In this document: one piece after another, positions 53,825 through 61,780 of the stretch
How the letters are laid out: each line of letters starts with the position of its first letter
Numbering within the stretch: the first letter of the stretch is position 1
Assembly (NCBI RefSeq): GCF_000384395.1
Contig: NZ_ARWE01000001.1
Span: 186,001 to 250,000, forward strand
Source: Geopsychrobacter electrodiphilus DSM 16401
Lineage (GTDB): Bacteria; Desulfobacterota; Desulfuromonadia; Desulfuromonadales; Geopsychrobacteraceae
Direction: 5' to 3'
DNA: 64,000 bases
Notes under the pieces: generated by a model
What the model saw: only the letters and a program-made list of their open reading frames with translations
What the model was told of the DNA's origin: nothing
Databases searched by the model: none
Position numbers and translations under genes: made by a program

Positions 53825-55570
53825 ATGGAGAATCGTTTTTTTTCTATGGGTGAGGTGTTGGTTTCTATCAAAAAAAGCAATATCACTGACATCGACGAAC
53901 GCGCCTCTCGCATTCAGGCCTACATCGATCATGCAAACAGTGGCAGCGGTTATGAATATGACCGTTTCCTTGAGTTTGGTGCCTCGAATTTTGGCAATGT
54001 CGTCACGGAAAATTCAGGGAACAAAAAAGAGTGCATCCTCTGGTGTGTAAACCATTACCTGAGTCTCAACCGAAATGCGAACGTAATAGCGCGGGCGCGG
54101 GACACCTTGCTAACCTACGGGACCGGCTGCGGAACCTCAGCGGCTTCCTGCGGCATGAGCTCTTTGCATAAAGAACTTGAGTCGAGGCTGGCAGGTTTAG
54201 TTGGCAAGGAGAAGGCTCTGCTTTATCCGACCGGGTTCACTGCCAATACTGCTGCTATCTCATACCTGACCGGGAAGGAAGACCTGATTATTTTCGATCG
54301 TGAGAGCCACTCATCAATCATCAACGGCCTCAAGCTATCCGAAGCAAAATGGATCTCGTTTAAGCACAATAACGTGCAGGATTTGGCCCTTAAACTTAAG
54401 AGGTACCGCAATTCCTACCAGAATATCTTTGTCCTGGTCGAGGCGGCCTACTCGATGAGTGGCGATTTGGCGCCACTTAAAGAACTGGTGTCCCTCAAAA
54501 AGGAATTTGGCTTCTACCTTTATGTCGATGAGGCCCATACTTTTGGCATCTATGGTGACAAGGGCCAGGGTTACTGCCATGACCAGGGGGTCAGCCAGGA
54601 TGTTGACTTTATTATGGCCACCCTCTCCAAGTCGACGGCAGCAATCGGAGGGTTCGTTGCCGCTAAAAAGGAGTATTGCTCCCTGCTGAAATGGTCTGAT
54701 CCCTATGTTTTTCAGGCATGTATCCCGCCCGCAGACGCCTCCGTCATTCTCGCCTGTCTCGATGAGATCGAGCAGCGGCCCGAAATGATCAGCGAACTTC
54801 ACGCTATGAACAGTTATATGCGGGGCCTTTTACTCGAAAAGGGTTTCAATCTCGGGGAAAGCCAAAGTCCCATTATCCCAATCTTTATTGAAGATCATAG
54901 AAAGCTGCAAATGGTTGCTCGGGATCTTTACCAGCAAGGGGTCTATTCGACGCCCATCTGTTTTCCCGCCGTCAAAGTGGACGAGGGGAGAATCCGCCTC
55001 ATTCTCAACGCGGCCCATACCAGAGAACACATCCACGCCACGGTCGAAGCGCTGGAGACTGTCTGTAAACGACATCAGGTTATTGGCGGTCAGGAAGATT
55101 CGGTAACGGGACTTTACAACCGCGCCTTTTTCGACGAAAAGCTGGAGAAAGCATTCAATCTGGCGGTGCGACAAGAACAGCCACTTTCAATTGCGATCGT
55201 CGCCGTCGATAATTTCAGGCAGATCTTTACCAGTCATCCAGCAGGGACTGGAGATAAAATATTGAACGCCGTGGGTGGCATAATCAACGCTTCAATGAGG
55301 TCCAGTGATATAGCAAGTCGCTATGACGAGGAAGCCTTTGCCCTAATGTTTTTTAAAGCAGAGGTCTCCGACATGAAAGTGCTCTGTGAACGGCTGATCG
55401 ACAGGGTTCAGCAGAATGACTGGTCCGCTATCTGTGCCGGGGAGAAGGTGACCGTCAGTATCGGCCTGGTCGACTCACGCGGTACCACCACCACCGGCGC
55501 GTTGATGAAGAAAGCGCTGGAATGTCTCGATCGGGCGCAGCAGATGAAAGGCAGTCACGTCTCAAGTTAG
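53825..55570 (+). CDS. Alpha-oxoamine synthase (AONS/SPT/CqsA-type) fused to a degenerate GGDEF domain
   Basis: 581 residues. Residues ~45-400 form a PLP-dependent fold-type I alpha-oxoamine synthase: LLTYGTGCGTSAASCG, LYPTGFTANTAAIS, FDRESHSSIINGLKLS, VDEAHTFGIYGDKGQG and the Schiff-base Lys269 in ATLSKSTAAIGGFVA, closest in pattern to bacterial serine palmitoyltransferase. Residues ~410-575 are a GGDEF-fold domain (EDSVTGLYNRAFFDEKLE) whose active-site motif is DEEAF at 501-505 instead of GGEEF, so cyclase activity is unlikely. The synthase would condense an acyl-CoA with an amino acid to make a ketone, lipid or signal. The fusion hints at c-di-GMP or nucleotide control. Single gene, good RBS. 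Confidence 0.83.
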   Translation: MENRFFSMGEVLVSIKKSNITDIDERASRIQAYIDHANSGSGYEYDRFLEFGASNFGNVVTENSGNKKECILWCVNHYLSLNRNANVIARARDTLLTYGTGCGTSAASCGMSSLHKELESRLAGLVGKEKALLYPTGFTANTAAISYLTGKEDLIIFDRESHSSIINGLKLSEAKWISFKHNNVQDLALKLKRYRNSYQNIFVLVEAAYSMSGDLAPLKELVSLKKEFGFYLYVDEAHTFGIYGDKGQGYCHDQGVSQDVDFIMATLSKSTAAIGGFVAAKKEYCSLLKWSDPYVFQACIPPADASVILACLDEIEQRPEMISELHAMNSYMRGLLLEKGFNLGESQSPIIPIFIEDHRKLQMVARDLYQQGVYSTPICFPAVKVDEGRIRLILNAAHTREHIHATVEALETVCKRHQVIGGQEDSVTGLYNRAFFDEKLEKAFNLAVRQEQPLSIAIVAVDNFRQIFTSHPAGTGDKILNAVGGIINASMRSSDIASRYDEEAFALMFFKAEVSDMKVLCERLIDRVQQNDWSAICAGEKVTVSIGLVDSRGTTTTGALMKKALECLDRAQQMKGSHVSS

Positions 55571-55582
55571 ACGAAGCCCCAT

Positions 55583-55725
55583 GACGCTGAAGCAGCCGTG
55601 GACTTTTCACTGTGGTTCGGGGAAGTGGTTGAGTTGACGGCAGTCGGATGGTTGGTGAATGTGGATCATGGGGGTTCACTCTCTCGAAATTAAACGACCC
55701 AACCAAATTATTAAATGGTTGGGCC
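55583..55725. repeat. Small dispersed repeat, copy 1
   Basis: Starts GACGCTGAAGCAGCCGTGGA and ends with the hairpin CCCAACCA...TGGTTGGG. A diverged copy with the same order of blocks lies at 62895-63046. On the minus strand it holds a mini-frame beginning ATG just after the hairpin and containing HGCFSVMGL, here broken by a stop. Confidence 0.5.
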
Positions 55726-55800
55726 AGATAGAATCATTGAGTTGTACCGGGAAGCGGACAAAGTCACTATCAGGTTTGCAGACAAGATAAGGGTGAAATC

Positions 55801-56163
55801 ATGAAACTATTAGTTATTCCCTTTCTACTTCTGGTTTTTGGTGGCTGTACAACAATGGTGCCAGTCGAATTAGCACCAAAACAACTTCATGACAAAATTA
55901 CTACTTCAGATATTGTTAAGGTCGGACAGAGCGTGAAAATTGTAGTAACTGATGGTTCTCATCATGAATTCAGGGTAACAGAGATTACAGATTCCCATAT
56001 TTCTGGCAAAGATGTTGCTATCCTGATAGCGGATATCGTCGCACTTGAAACAAGTGAGTTTAGTGGTGGGAAGACAGCCCTTTTGGCCGGAACGGTGATA
56101 ATGACACCGGTATTAATTCTTACCATCATGTTGATATCAATGGGTGGAGTTTTGGCCCTGTAA
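55801..56163 (+). CDS. Small lipoprotein with C-terminal membrane helix
   Basis: 120 residues. Lipoprotein signal with lipobox FGGC (Cys16). A short beta-rich middle part (VGQSVKIVVTDGSHHEFRVTEI) resembles SH3-like modules, and the C-terminus is a long hydrophobic helix (ALLAGTVIMTPVLILTIMLISM). Function unknown. ATG at 55801, preceded by AAGGGTG. Confidence 0.65.
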   Translation: MKLLVIPFLLLVFGGCTTMVPVELAPKQLHDKITTSDIVKVGQSVKIVVTDGSHHEFRVTEITDSHISGKDVAILIADIVALETSEFSGGKTALLAGTVIMTPVLILTIMLISMGGVLAL

Positions 56164-56237
56164 CATTTTTTGTTTAAATGCCATGCTTTGCAAGTTATTG
56201 AGTGTATTGCGGGGGCCTTTCCGTGGAAACAGAAAAG

Positions 56238-56262
56238 CCCGATCCAATGTTATCTGATCGGG
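56238..56262 (+). terminator. Hairpin, possible terminator of the small lipoprotein gene
   Basis: CCCGATC...GATCGGG with an 11-base loop, 75 bases after the lipoprotein stop. The T-run is poor, so termination is uncertain. Confidence 0.45.
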
Positions 56263-56269
56263 TCGTATA

Positions 56270-56304
56270 GAAAATAAAAAAGCGGAGCCATTTCTGACCC
56301 CGCC
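56270..56304 (-). terminator. Intrinsic terminator of the PEP-CTERM gene
   Basis: On the minus strand GCGGGG...CTCCGC is followed by TTTTTTATTTTC, 35 bases after the PEP-CTERM stop codon. Confidence 0.7.
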
Positions 56305-56337
56305 TTTGTTTTAGCTGAATTCGTTACACCTTCTGCT

Positions 56338-57102
56338 CTATGCTTGTCTCCGCTTCCGTCCGTACCAGGCAAGGCCTAAAAGGCCAAAGCCGAGGAGGAT
56401 GATTGTAGATGGTTCGGGAACCGGTTGAGTATCATTTAATTCAATAGACGTCTCGATTTTTAAATTTGACTGGGTAGTGTGGCGTTCTGCAAAGAAGAAA
56501 TCAAAATCATAACTCTCGCCATCATTCAGCCCCAAATTGTCTAGATCCACAGACGCAATTGCTGCCGCGTGGATGCCACCAAGATCAACCACAAGCTGCT
56601 TGTTGATAAAAACCCAGACATCATCATCACCTGTAAAGTTAAATGTTTGTCCTGACTTATAGGTGAAATCAGTATGTAGTTCGTATGTAAAATGAAAATT
56701 GTGCCCGGATCCTGGATAATTACCTAGAAGTAAATTGTCGATTGGAAAGAAACTGCTGTTTTGGTAAGAAAAAATGCCATTTCCTGGAGAGGTTTCATTT
56801 AGTGTAATTGTGTAGTCCATCACTCTAGCAGGATCGGAAATGTTGTACCACTCGTTGAAAGATGTGGAGCTGGCGATACTATCGTTAGCCGCTCCTTGAT
56901 AAACCGGCTTGCCATCCGTACCCAGGGTGTTTTGAACTATCCCCGTTATAACTGCACCTGTATAAGATGCTTGAAAGTCTGAATTAAGTGCCGGTGTAAA
57001 ATCTCGCACTGTTCCTGTGAGGTTGATAGATGTTGCTGAAGCCATAGTCGCAGTTGACAGCGTGATTATAAGTATTGAGATCCCAGCCAGATAACGTTTC
57101 AT
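56338..57102 (-). CDS. PEP-CTERM sorted secreted protein with fibro-slime-type domain
   Basis: 254 residues. Signal peptide (LIITLSTATMASA), then a fibro-slime/PA14-like domain (VRDFTPALNSDF, NFTGDDDVWVFINKQLVVDLGGIH, YDFDFFFAERHTTQSNLKI) and a C-terminal PEP-CTERM anchor: VPEPSTIILLGFGLLGLAWYGRKRRQA gives the PEP motif, a hydrophobic helix and a basic tail. Exosortase would cut near PEP and deliver the protein to the surface or matrix. No exosortase gene is in the window. A sigma-54 promoter lies just upstream. Confidence 0.9.
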   Translation of the reverse strand: MKRYLAGISILIITLSTATMASATSINLTGTVRDFTPALNSDFQASYTGAVITGIVQNTLGTDGKPVYQGAANDSIASSTSFNEWYNISDPARVMDYTITLNETSPGNGIFSYQNSSFFPIDNLLLGNYPGSGHNFHFTYELHTDFTYKSGQTFNFTGDDDVWVFINKQLVVDLGGIHAAAIASVDLDNLGLNDGESYDFDFFFAERHTTQSNLKIETSIELNDTQPVPEPSTIILLGFGLLGLAWYGRKRRQA

Positions 57103-57140
57103 TAGATTCCTCCATTAGGCAATATTTGGAGAACTTACTG

Positions 57141-57156
57141 TGCAGTATTAGTGCCG
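57141..57156 (-). promoter_or_regulatory. Sigma-54 promoter of the PEP-CTERM gene
   Basis: On the minus strand CGGCACTAATACTGCA: GG at -24, GC at -12, ten bases between, and GGCAC plus TGCA matched. The start would be near 57130. PEP-CTERM genes are often under RpoN with the PrsK/PrsR system. Confidence 0.65.
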
Positions 57157-57403
57157 ACGTCTAACTTACTGAAATTACATTAGAATCCGTGACACATTGA
57201 GGTTGTGTAAACTTTTTAGTCAATTTCCCACTGTTGAGCCAGCGATTAGGGCCAATGCTGTCGGGTTTTTTTACAGTCTTATACCAAAATGCTGTCCAGA
57301 AGCACCCCGCTCCAGTCAATGTCCCCGGAGACGTCGTCCCAGAAGCATTTCTCGGATCGGTCCGCCCAGGGTGAAACTTCCCAATCCACTCATTCCGTAA
57401 ACG

Positions 57404-57444
57404 AAAGAAGCCCCCGGACCAGAGACGGACCGGAGGCTTTCTTT
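57404..57444. terminator. Orphan bidirectional terminator
   Basis: A 16-18 base imperfect stem with A-run and T-run flanks around the loop AGAGAC. No adjacent gene needs it, which suggests a lost gene. Confidence 0.6.
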
Positions 57445-57499
57445 TGTCATTTTCGACTTGCAGACTCGGGATGCGAAGCCGTCGGAAATTATCAATAAA

Positions 57500-57535
57500 A
57501 GGCTAGAGGGTTTGAACCTCCGACCCTTCTACTTT
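57500..57535 (-). other. tRNA 3'-end-like fragment
   Basis: On the minus strand GGTCGGAGGTTCAAACCCTC followed by TAGCC reads as variable loop plus T-arm (GGAGG-TTCAAAC-CCTCT) of a tRNA. No 5' half is present. Such 3' pieces are often left at att sites of integrated elements. Confidence 0.35.
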
Positions 57536-57659
57536 AATAGTCGGCCCTGAAGCATCGGTTGCTTGGAAAATACAACAAATTTGCATTATCAAGCTAAGGG
57601 GAATAACCTGATTTTATGTAAAGTAATGAGTTTAATTTACCCCGAAAGGTGATTAAGAA

Positions 57660-57986
57660 ATGAAGTGTCCTTTATGTAAGGGTAGAGAACATGTAGAAAT
57701 TGACCTGCATGCAGAGGGCTTCTCCCAAGATGCTCGTGAGTGCGGTGACTGTGGCGCAATTTGGACATTCTCTGGTGATGCTCTCAAGATTATCAAGGGC
57801 CGTGTACAGCAACGACAGAAAGTCTGCACAGAATTTGTCTGCCCAACCTGCAGAAGCATAGTCAACGCTGAAACCGATTTGGATGCATTTAAATTCCACG
57901 AAGAGCTTTATAAGTGCGCTGCTTGTGGAACGGTTTGCTCTATTGCTCACGATCAAGTGAAGGTAGTTAAAAATTCACAAAAATGA
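57660..57986 (+). CDS. Double zinc-ribbon protein
   Basis: 108 residues with two similar halves. Each half has a pair of CxxC knuckles: MKCPLCKG and ECGDCGA, then FVCPTCRS and YKCAACGT. The second half is about 50 residues after the first, consistent with a duplicated rubredoxin-like zinc ribbon. It may bind nucleic acid or another protein; no partner can be named. AAAGGTG lies 8 bases before the ATG. Confidence 0.7.
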   Translation: MKCPLCKGREHVEIDLHAEGFSQDARECGDCGAIWTFSGDALKIIKGRVQQRQKVCTEFVCPTCRSIVNAETDLDAFKFHEELYKCAACGTVCSIAHDQVKVVKNSQK

Positions 57987-58476
57987 TCGTTCCTTTATTC
58001 TACTGGTGGCCAGGTGTAATCAGGCGACTATAATGTAACGAGATAAAATTGTATTACAAAGGTCCGTCTTAGTTCAGTTGGAGCATCCCTATACATCCCT
58101 GGGTTGTCAGGGGATTGACACTCTTAAGGAGTAATGCCCCTAGCCCTTTGGTTATGTTATCGCATCATTAGTCCTAATACCTTTGCCATTTTTTTCTAGC
58201 TCACCGCATCATTGCCCTATCCCGTTGGTCCGATAGTATCTCACAAAGACAAATGTACCCAATGTGACTGTTCCCTGGCGTTAAACGCTGAGGGCGCGAC
58301 AGAAAGATCTCTAGGCTAAAATAGTTTGCGCTGGAGAAATGTGAGTCATAGGGAAAACCGAGGCGGCTATGGTTGGCTGCGTGAAAGCGCCTTCAGGGGC
58401 CATTTCCATAAAGGGGTGGCCTAATAAAATCGAGTTGAAAGCATAACCTAACCATTCAAGCCCAAGGAGAAAAGCG
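57987..58476. other. Gene-free stretch with a tRNA-like 5' fragment
   Basis: About 490 bases. GTCCGTCTTAGTTCAGTTGG-AGCA at about 58064-58088 looks like the acceptor strand and D-arm of a tRNA, but the following anticodon and T arms do not fold canonically. AAGGAG at 58464-58469 is the ribosome site of the next, broken, gene. Confidence 0.35.
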
Positions 58477-58899
58477 ATGAAGAAAATATTGAACGCACTC
58501 AAACTCTAGCTGACTGTCTTTGCTTGCATGTTGCTGACAATTTGGACAACACCAACTCAAGCACTGACCCTTGACAATGATCAATCGCAAATTTATCTGG
58601 CCAGTGGTGGAGGCAGCGGTGGAGGCAGTGGGAACACTGGAGGACAAAGCGGTCAAGGCGTAACAGGTTCATTTAGTCACGAAACCACGGAAATGGAACA
58701 AACACGTGAGAGGGAGCAAGAGCGTAATCAAAATCAGGATCAAGTGAAAGACCAGGATCAAGTGAAAGATCAGGACCAAGTGAAAGACCAGGATCAAGTG
58801 AAAGATCAGGACCAAGTGAAAGACCAGGATCAAGTGAAAGATCAGGACCAAGTGAAAGATCAGGACCAGGACCAGGATCGAGATAAGGTTCACCAATAA
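58477..58899 (+). pseudogene. Secreted DQ-repeat protein interrupted by an amber codon
   Basis: A good ribosome site (AAGGAGAAAAGCG) precedes ATG 58477. The frame reads MKKILNALKL, then TAG at 58507-58509, then continues in the same frame as LTVFACMLLTIWTTPTQA, the rest of a signal peptide. The mature part has a Gly/Ser stretch (GGGSGGGSGNTGG), a charged region and seven tandem VKDQDQ units, ending at 58899. Reinitiation at ATG 58528 would give 123 residues with a shortened signal. The function is unknown; the protein is likely lost or poorly made. Confidence 0.6.
58744..58869 (+). repeat. 18-bp tandem repeat (seven units) coding VKDQDQ
   Basis: Units GTGAAAGA[C/T]CAGGA[T/C]CA[A/G] alternate between two synonymous forms, so the first six make three perfect 36-bp repeats. 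The alternation points to recent expansion by 36-bp steps. Confidence 0.9.
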
Positions 58900-59096
58900 T
58901 CATATGCTACCTAACAGGCTGCTGGCCTTGATCATTTTGGGCAAAATCAAGTTAAAACCGCGGCTCAATAGGAACTTCTACGAAAAAACAACCTTTATAA
59001 AAATAGGAGGTTTGTAAGTTAGAGATGGGCACTATGCGGAAATTGCCTTGACTGTTTCCAGGCCGGCATATCTCAAACTCGAGGAAGGAGGACAAG

Positions 59097-60449
59097 ATGG
59101 GAATCGTTACGAGATACTTAGTTGATGGTCCTAAGAGAAAATGGCAGTCGGCAGGGGGGCTGACTCTCTTGCTGACCTTCTTGTTAGTTCTTCCGACGGC
59201 CAGTATGGCGGCTAAAGGCGGCATCCCTGGCCCCCCGGCGGGGGATGAAACCTCGAACAACCTGTCGATGCCGGCGGTACAGACCGAGTCGGTGAACTCG
59301 ATTCCGGCCAACTGGAGCACACCGACGGAGCCGGTGCTCGGCGTCCACTATTCCTATGGCTGTGATAAAGGGGAAAGCGACGGTAGTTTCAGTTACCCAA
59401 ACACATCCTGTGTTGACAGTCTGTCAGATCCCACAGTCTTTTACGACGCCACTGAGTGTACTGACGCCGTGATGCCTTCACCCTGCGAGGGGCTACCAGT
59501 CGATCGAATCTATTGGCAGAAGGTTGACGTCAACGAGTGGTGGGCCGACGACGACGGGATATCCCCCGACCCGGGGCATGTCGCGTATGTGGATTGGGGT
59601 GATGCCCTCGAGGCGGTCTCCTGGAGCGAGCGCTCGGTCATCCGTGTGGAAACTCAGCCTTACAGCAGCCAGATCCCCGATTTCGACCCCGTCATAAGCT
59701 GCTATGATGCGGCCATTGCTGCTTCGCTGGATCCGGAAACGGCCTGCAAGGTGGGCTTCCAGATGTGGCACATAGGCGGTCAGGGTATCAATGAAAACTG
59801 GGGAGTTCGGGCTGATGAAACCGCGGTCTCGTATAACTACGATTCGCCGTTCCAGATCATCAAGACCGGCAACGCTCGACTGAATTTGACCAAGCTGGCA
59901 CCAGGGTCGGCGACTTGCCCAATGCCTGGTGGCAATTCCGGTGATTCATCACCTCTCGGGGAAGATGGGATTTGGACCGGTACCGAGTGGCAAGGGACCT
60001 GTACCTATTCGGATGAGCCCTATAGTGTCGAGACCAGCGTCGGCGGAAAGTACGTCTACGGCTTCAACTGGCGCATGAAGAACGTCGAGTTGGATTCGCA
60101 TTGTGCCGGATGGGAAAAGACCGGTTTCTGGCGTCTGACCTTCTATGCCCCAGAGGGCGACGTGATGTTCAGCGATCCGAACGCCCCGAATGTCGCGCCG
60201 CCGGCCGTGCCTTCCGAGGTGCGTACCTTGCCGCGGGGGACCGATTTCAACACGGTCACTGTGCCCGCCCCTGAGCCGGTAGTGGTGATCCTCGCGGAGG
60301 AGGAAGAGGAAGACCCAACGGCGGATGACAGGCTCTACAGACCGGTCATTGACACGGAAAACAACCTGACCTACCTCGACATCTGCATTGTCGGCAAGAC
60401 GCAAGGCGGTGGTGGCGGCAAGCCTGGTGGCGGCAAAGGTAAGCCATAA
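59097..60449 (+). CDS. Large secreted protein of unknown function
   Basis: 450 residues. The signal peptide lies slightly inside the N-terminus (SAGGLTLLLTFLLVLPTASMAA). The mature protein is rich in Cys, Trp, Tyr and acidic residues (PVLGVHYSYGCDKGESDG, QVDVNEWWADDD-like region, GFQMWHIGGQGINENWGVR), suggesting disulfides. The C-terminus has an EEEEED patch and a Gly/Lys tail (GGGGGKPGGGKGKP). No known domain is recognised. GAGGAAGGAGG upstream is a strong ribosome site. Confidence 0.7.
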   Translation: MGIVTRYLVDGPKRKWQSAGGLTLLLTFLLVLPTASMAAKGGIPGPPAGDETSNNLSMPAVQTESVNSIPANWSTPTEPVLGVHYSYGCDKGESDGSFSYPNTSCVDSLSDPTVFYDATECTDAVMPSPCEGLPVDRIYWQKVDVNEWWADDDGISPDPGHVAYVDWGDALEAVSWSERSVIRVETQPYSSQIPDFDPVISCYDAAIAASLDPETACKVGFQMWHIGGQGINENWGVRADETAVSYNYDSPFQIIKTGNARLNLTKLAPGSATCPMPGGNSGDSSPLGEDGIWTGTEWQGTCTYSDEPYSVETSVGGKYVYGFNWRMKNVELDSHCAGWEKTGFWRLTFYAPEGDVMFSDPNAPNVAPPAVPSEVRTLPRGTDFNTVTVPAPEPVVVILAEEEEEDPTADDRLYRPVIDTENNLTYLDICIVGKTQGGGGGKPGGGKGKP

Positions 60450-60545
60450 CCTGGTCATAACAGGCGCAACAGTTCCAAGGCGTAACGGCTTGTGATTGCC
60501 TGAGTCATAACACGCCGGGGGGCGGTGCCCGTCCCCCGGTTACCC

Positions 60546-60656
60546 GGCAAGGCATTCGGTGCCTGTCTGAATGAGCAATTTTGAGAGGTTGGCGAGAAAT
60601 CGTTTGCGGTCGGCATCGTTGCGAAAGATGTCACAGCGACCGACACCGCGGAAGAT
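60546..60656 (-). pseudogene. Fragment duplicate of the RAYT transposase gene
   Basis: 111 bases that match 61481-61591 with four mismatches; it is an N-terminal piece of the transposase gene lying just outside the element's end. The rest of the gene is missing, so it is a remnant. Confidence 0.8.
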
Positions 60657-60664
60657 TAATCCTA

Positions 60665-61694
60665 TAGGGACGTTGTTTATTTGTCGATTAGTCTCAACAA
60701 TACAGGGTTATTCTGCACTAAATGTTCGCCTCGACCCGCAGCAACACTTACACCTGATCTCCCGAGTCCTAACTGTCTTCCGAGTTCGGCCCCATTCGCG
60801 CCGGCTTGGCGGGTGACAATGTAGCAGACAACACTACGCACTTCTGCAACACCTGGCGCTCGGGTCTTTAGTCGCAGTTGCTCAGGGGCGATGGAAAAAT
60901 GAGCACAGACTTTGCCGATCAGTGCGCGGATATCGACGCTGAATGCAAGCTCCGGCGCCAGTTCCCGTCGCGTGCGCAGTTCCTCAATAAAATCCCCACC
61001 GCCGAGAATTCGGTCATCATATGGATCATCCGGCAGATTTGTTCTGCGTCTTTTGCCGCTGGTCAAGTCGTCCCGCGTTCCTTGCGCGACACCATCAGTG
61101 ATAAACCGGTGGTAGTGTCGTCTTGCTTTGGTGGCACTTTTCGAAAAGAGTGCGAGAATGTCGTCTGCCACCTGACCCTCCAATATTCCGTTGCCCATGA
61201 TGACCGCATGCCCGGTCCAGGGGTAGCTGTCGAGAGTGGAAAGGTCGGGCACCAATCCGGACCGCAGCGGATTGAGATGGATATAGCGCAGCAGTTCGAG
61301 AAGATAGACATCCTCATCGCAAACAATCGATTTGTAGCGATTTTGAAAAAGGTGTCCTGCGCGTTTATGGCGAAGGTTAAAGTAAATGGCATAGCCTGTC
61401 AGAAGCCTGCGCATCAGAGGTGCCAACCGCGACTGGCGAGGACAGAGCAGAAGATGAACATGATTGGTCATCAACGACCAGGCAAGGCATTCGGTGCCTG
61501 TCTGAATGAGCAATTTGGAGAGGTTGGCGAGAAATCGCTTGCGGTCGGTATCGTCGCGAAAGATGTCACAGCGACCGACACCGCGGAAGATGACGTGTTG
61601 GAGTAGACCTGGGATATCTAGGCGGGCGGCTCTTGGCATGTAGTGAAGGTAGCAAAGGGATATGAGGCTAGTCAACTAATAAACAACGTCCCTA
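60665..61694 (-). mobile_element. RAYT element with inverted ends
   Basis: TAGGGACGTTGTTTATT at 60665 reappears inverted (AATAAACAACGTCCCTA) at 61678-61694; over 27 bases the ends agree at 24. The transposase gene fills the space between. One end overlaps its stop codon. Confidence 0.75.
60677..61639 (-). CDS. REP-associated tyrosine transposase (Y1 family)
   Basis: 320 residues from ATG 61639. The Y1 transposase core has the HUH motif in MTNHVHLLL and GHLFQNRYKSIVCDEDVYLLELLRYIHLNPLR. A C-terminal extension (SIAPEQLRLK, AGANGAELGRQLGLGRSGVSVAAGRG) holds a helix-turn-helix-like part, as in long RAYTs. An upstream TTG at 61675 is in frame but lies in the inverted end. It moves single-stranded DNA bounded by palindromic ends. 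Confidence 0.88.
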   Translation of the reverse strand: MPRAARLDIPGLLQHVIFRGVGRCDIFRDDTDRKRFLANLSKLLIQTGTECLAWSLMTNHVHLLLCPRQSRLAPLMRRLLTGYAIYFNLRHKRAGHLFQNRYKSIVCDEDVYLLELLRYIHLNPLRSGLVPDLSTLDSYPWTGHAVIMGNGILEGQVADDILALFSKSATKARRHYHRFITDGVAQGTRDDLTSGKRRRTNLPDDPYDDRILGGGDFIEELRTRRELAPELAFSVDIRALIGKVCAHFSIAPEQLRLKTRAPGVAEVRSVVCYIVTRQAGANGAELGRQLGLGRSGVSVAAGRGEHLVQNNPVLLRLIDK

Positions 61695-61780
61695 GATTGC
61701 CCTACTTTCGGCAGAAAATAAAAAAGATTGACAGCGCTATTTAGGGCTGGCATAGTAATGAAAAGAAAGGGAGGTTCATT

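Larger units (their letters stand above)
57157..57659. other. Gene-free stretch with an orphan terminator
   Basis: About 500 bases. GAAAGAAGCCCCCGGACC pairs with GGACCGGAGGCTTTCTTTT (57404-57444), a good bidirectional terminator with no gene leading into it. A tRNA T-arm-like piece follows at 57500-57535 (listed separately). No coding region is convincing. Confidence 0.5.

Noticed and set aside
53509-53913. Minus-strand frame of 134 codons before the oxoamine synthase fusion
   Set aside because: It overlaps the start of a well-supported gene, has no ribosome site or domain, and the composition is unlike its neighbours.
58064-58140. A functional tRNA gene
   Set aside because: Only the acceptor and D-arm resemble a tRNA; anticodon loop and T-arm do not fold in the canonical way.
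58507-58509. Amber codon as pyrrolysine insertion
   Set aside because: It lies in a signal peptide and no pyrrolysine genes are seen here; a nonsense mutation or restart is simpler.
58744-58869. Tandem repeats as a possible CRISPR array
   Set aside because: Units are contiguous 18-bp coding repeats without spacers and lie within an open frame.
58669-58903. Minus-strand frames opposite the DQ repeat
   Set aside because: They are translations of the repeat in reverse frames, with repetitive Leu/Phe or Pro/Gly/Asp patterns.
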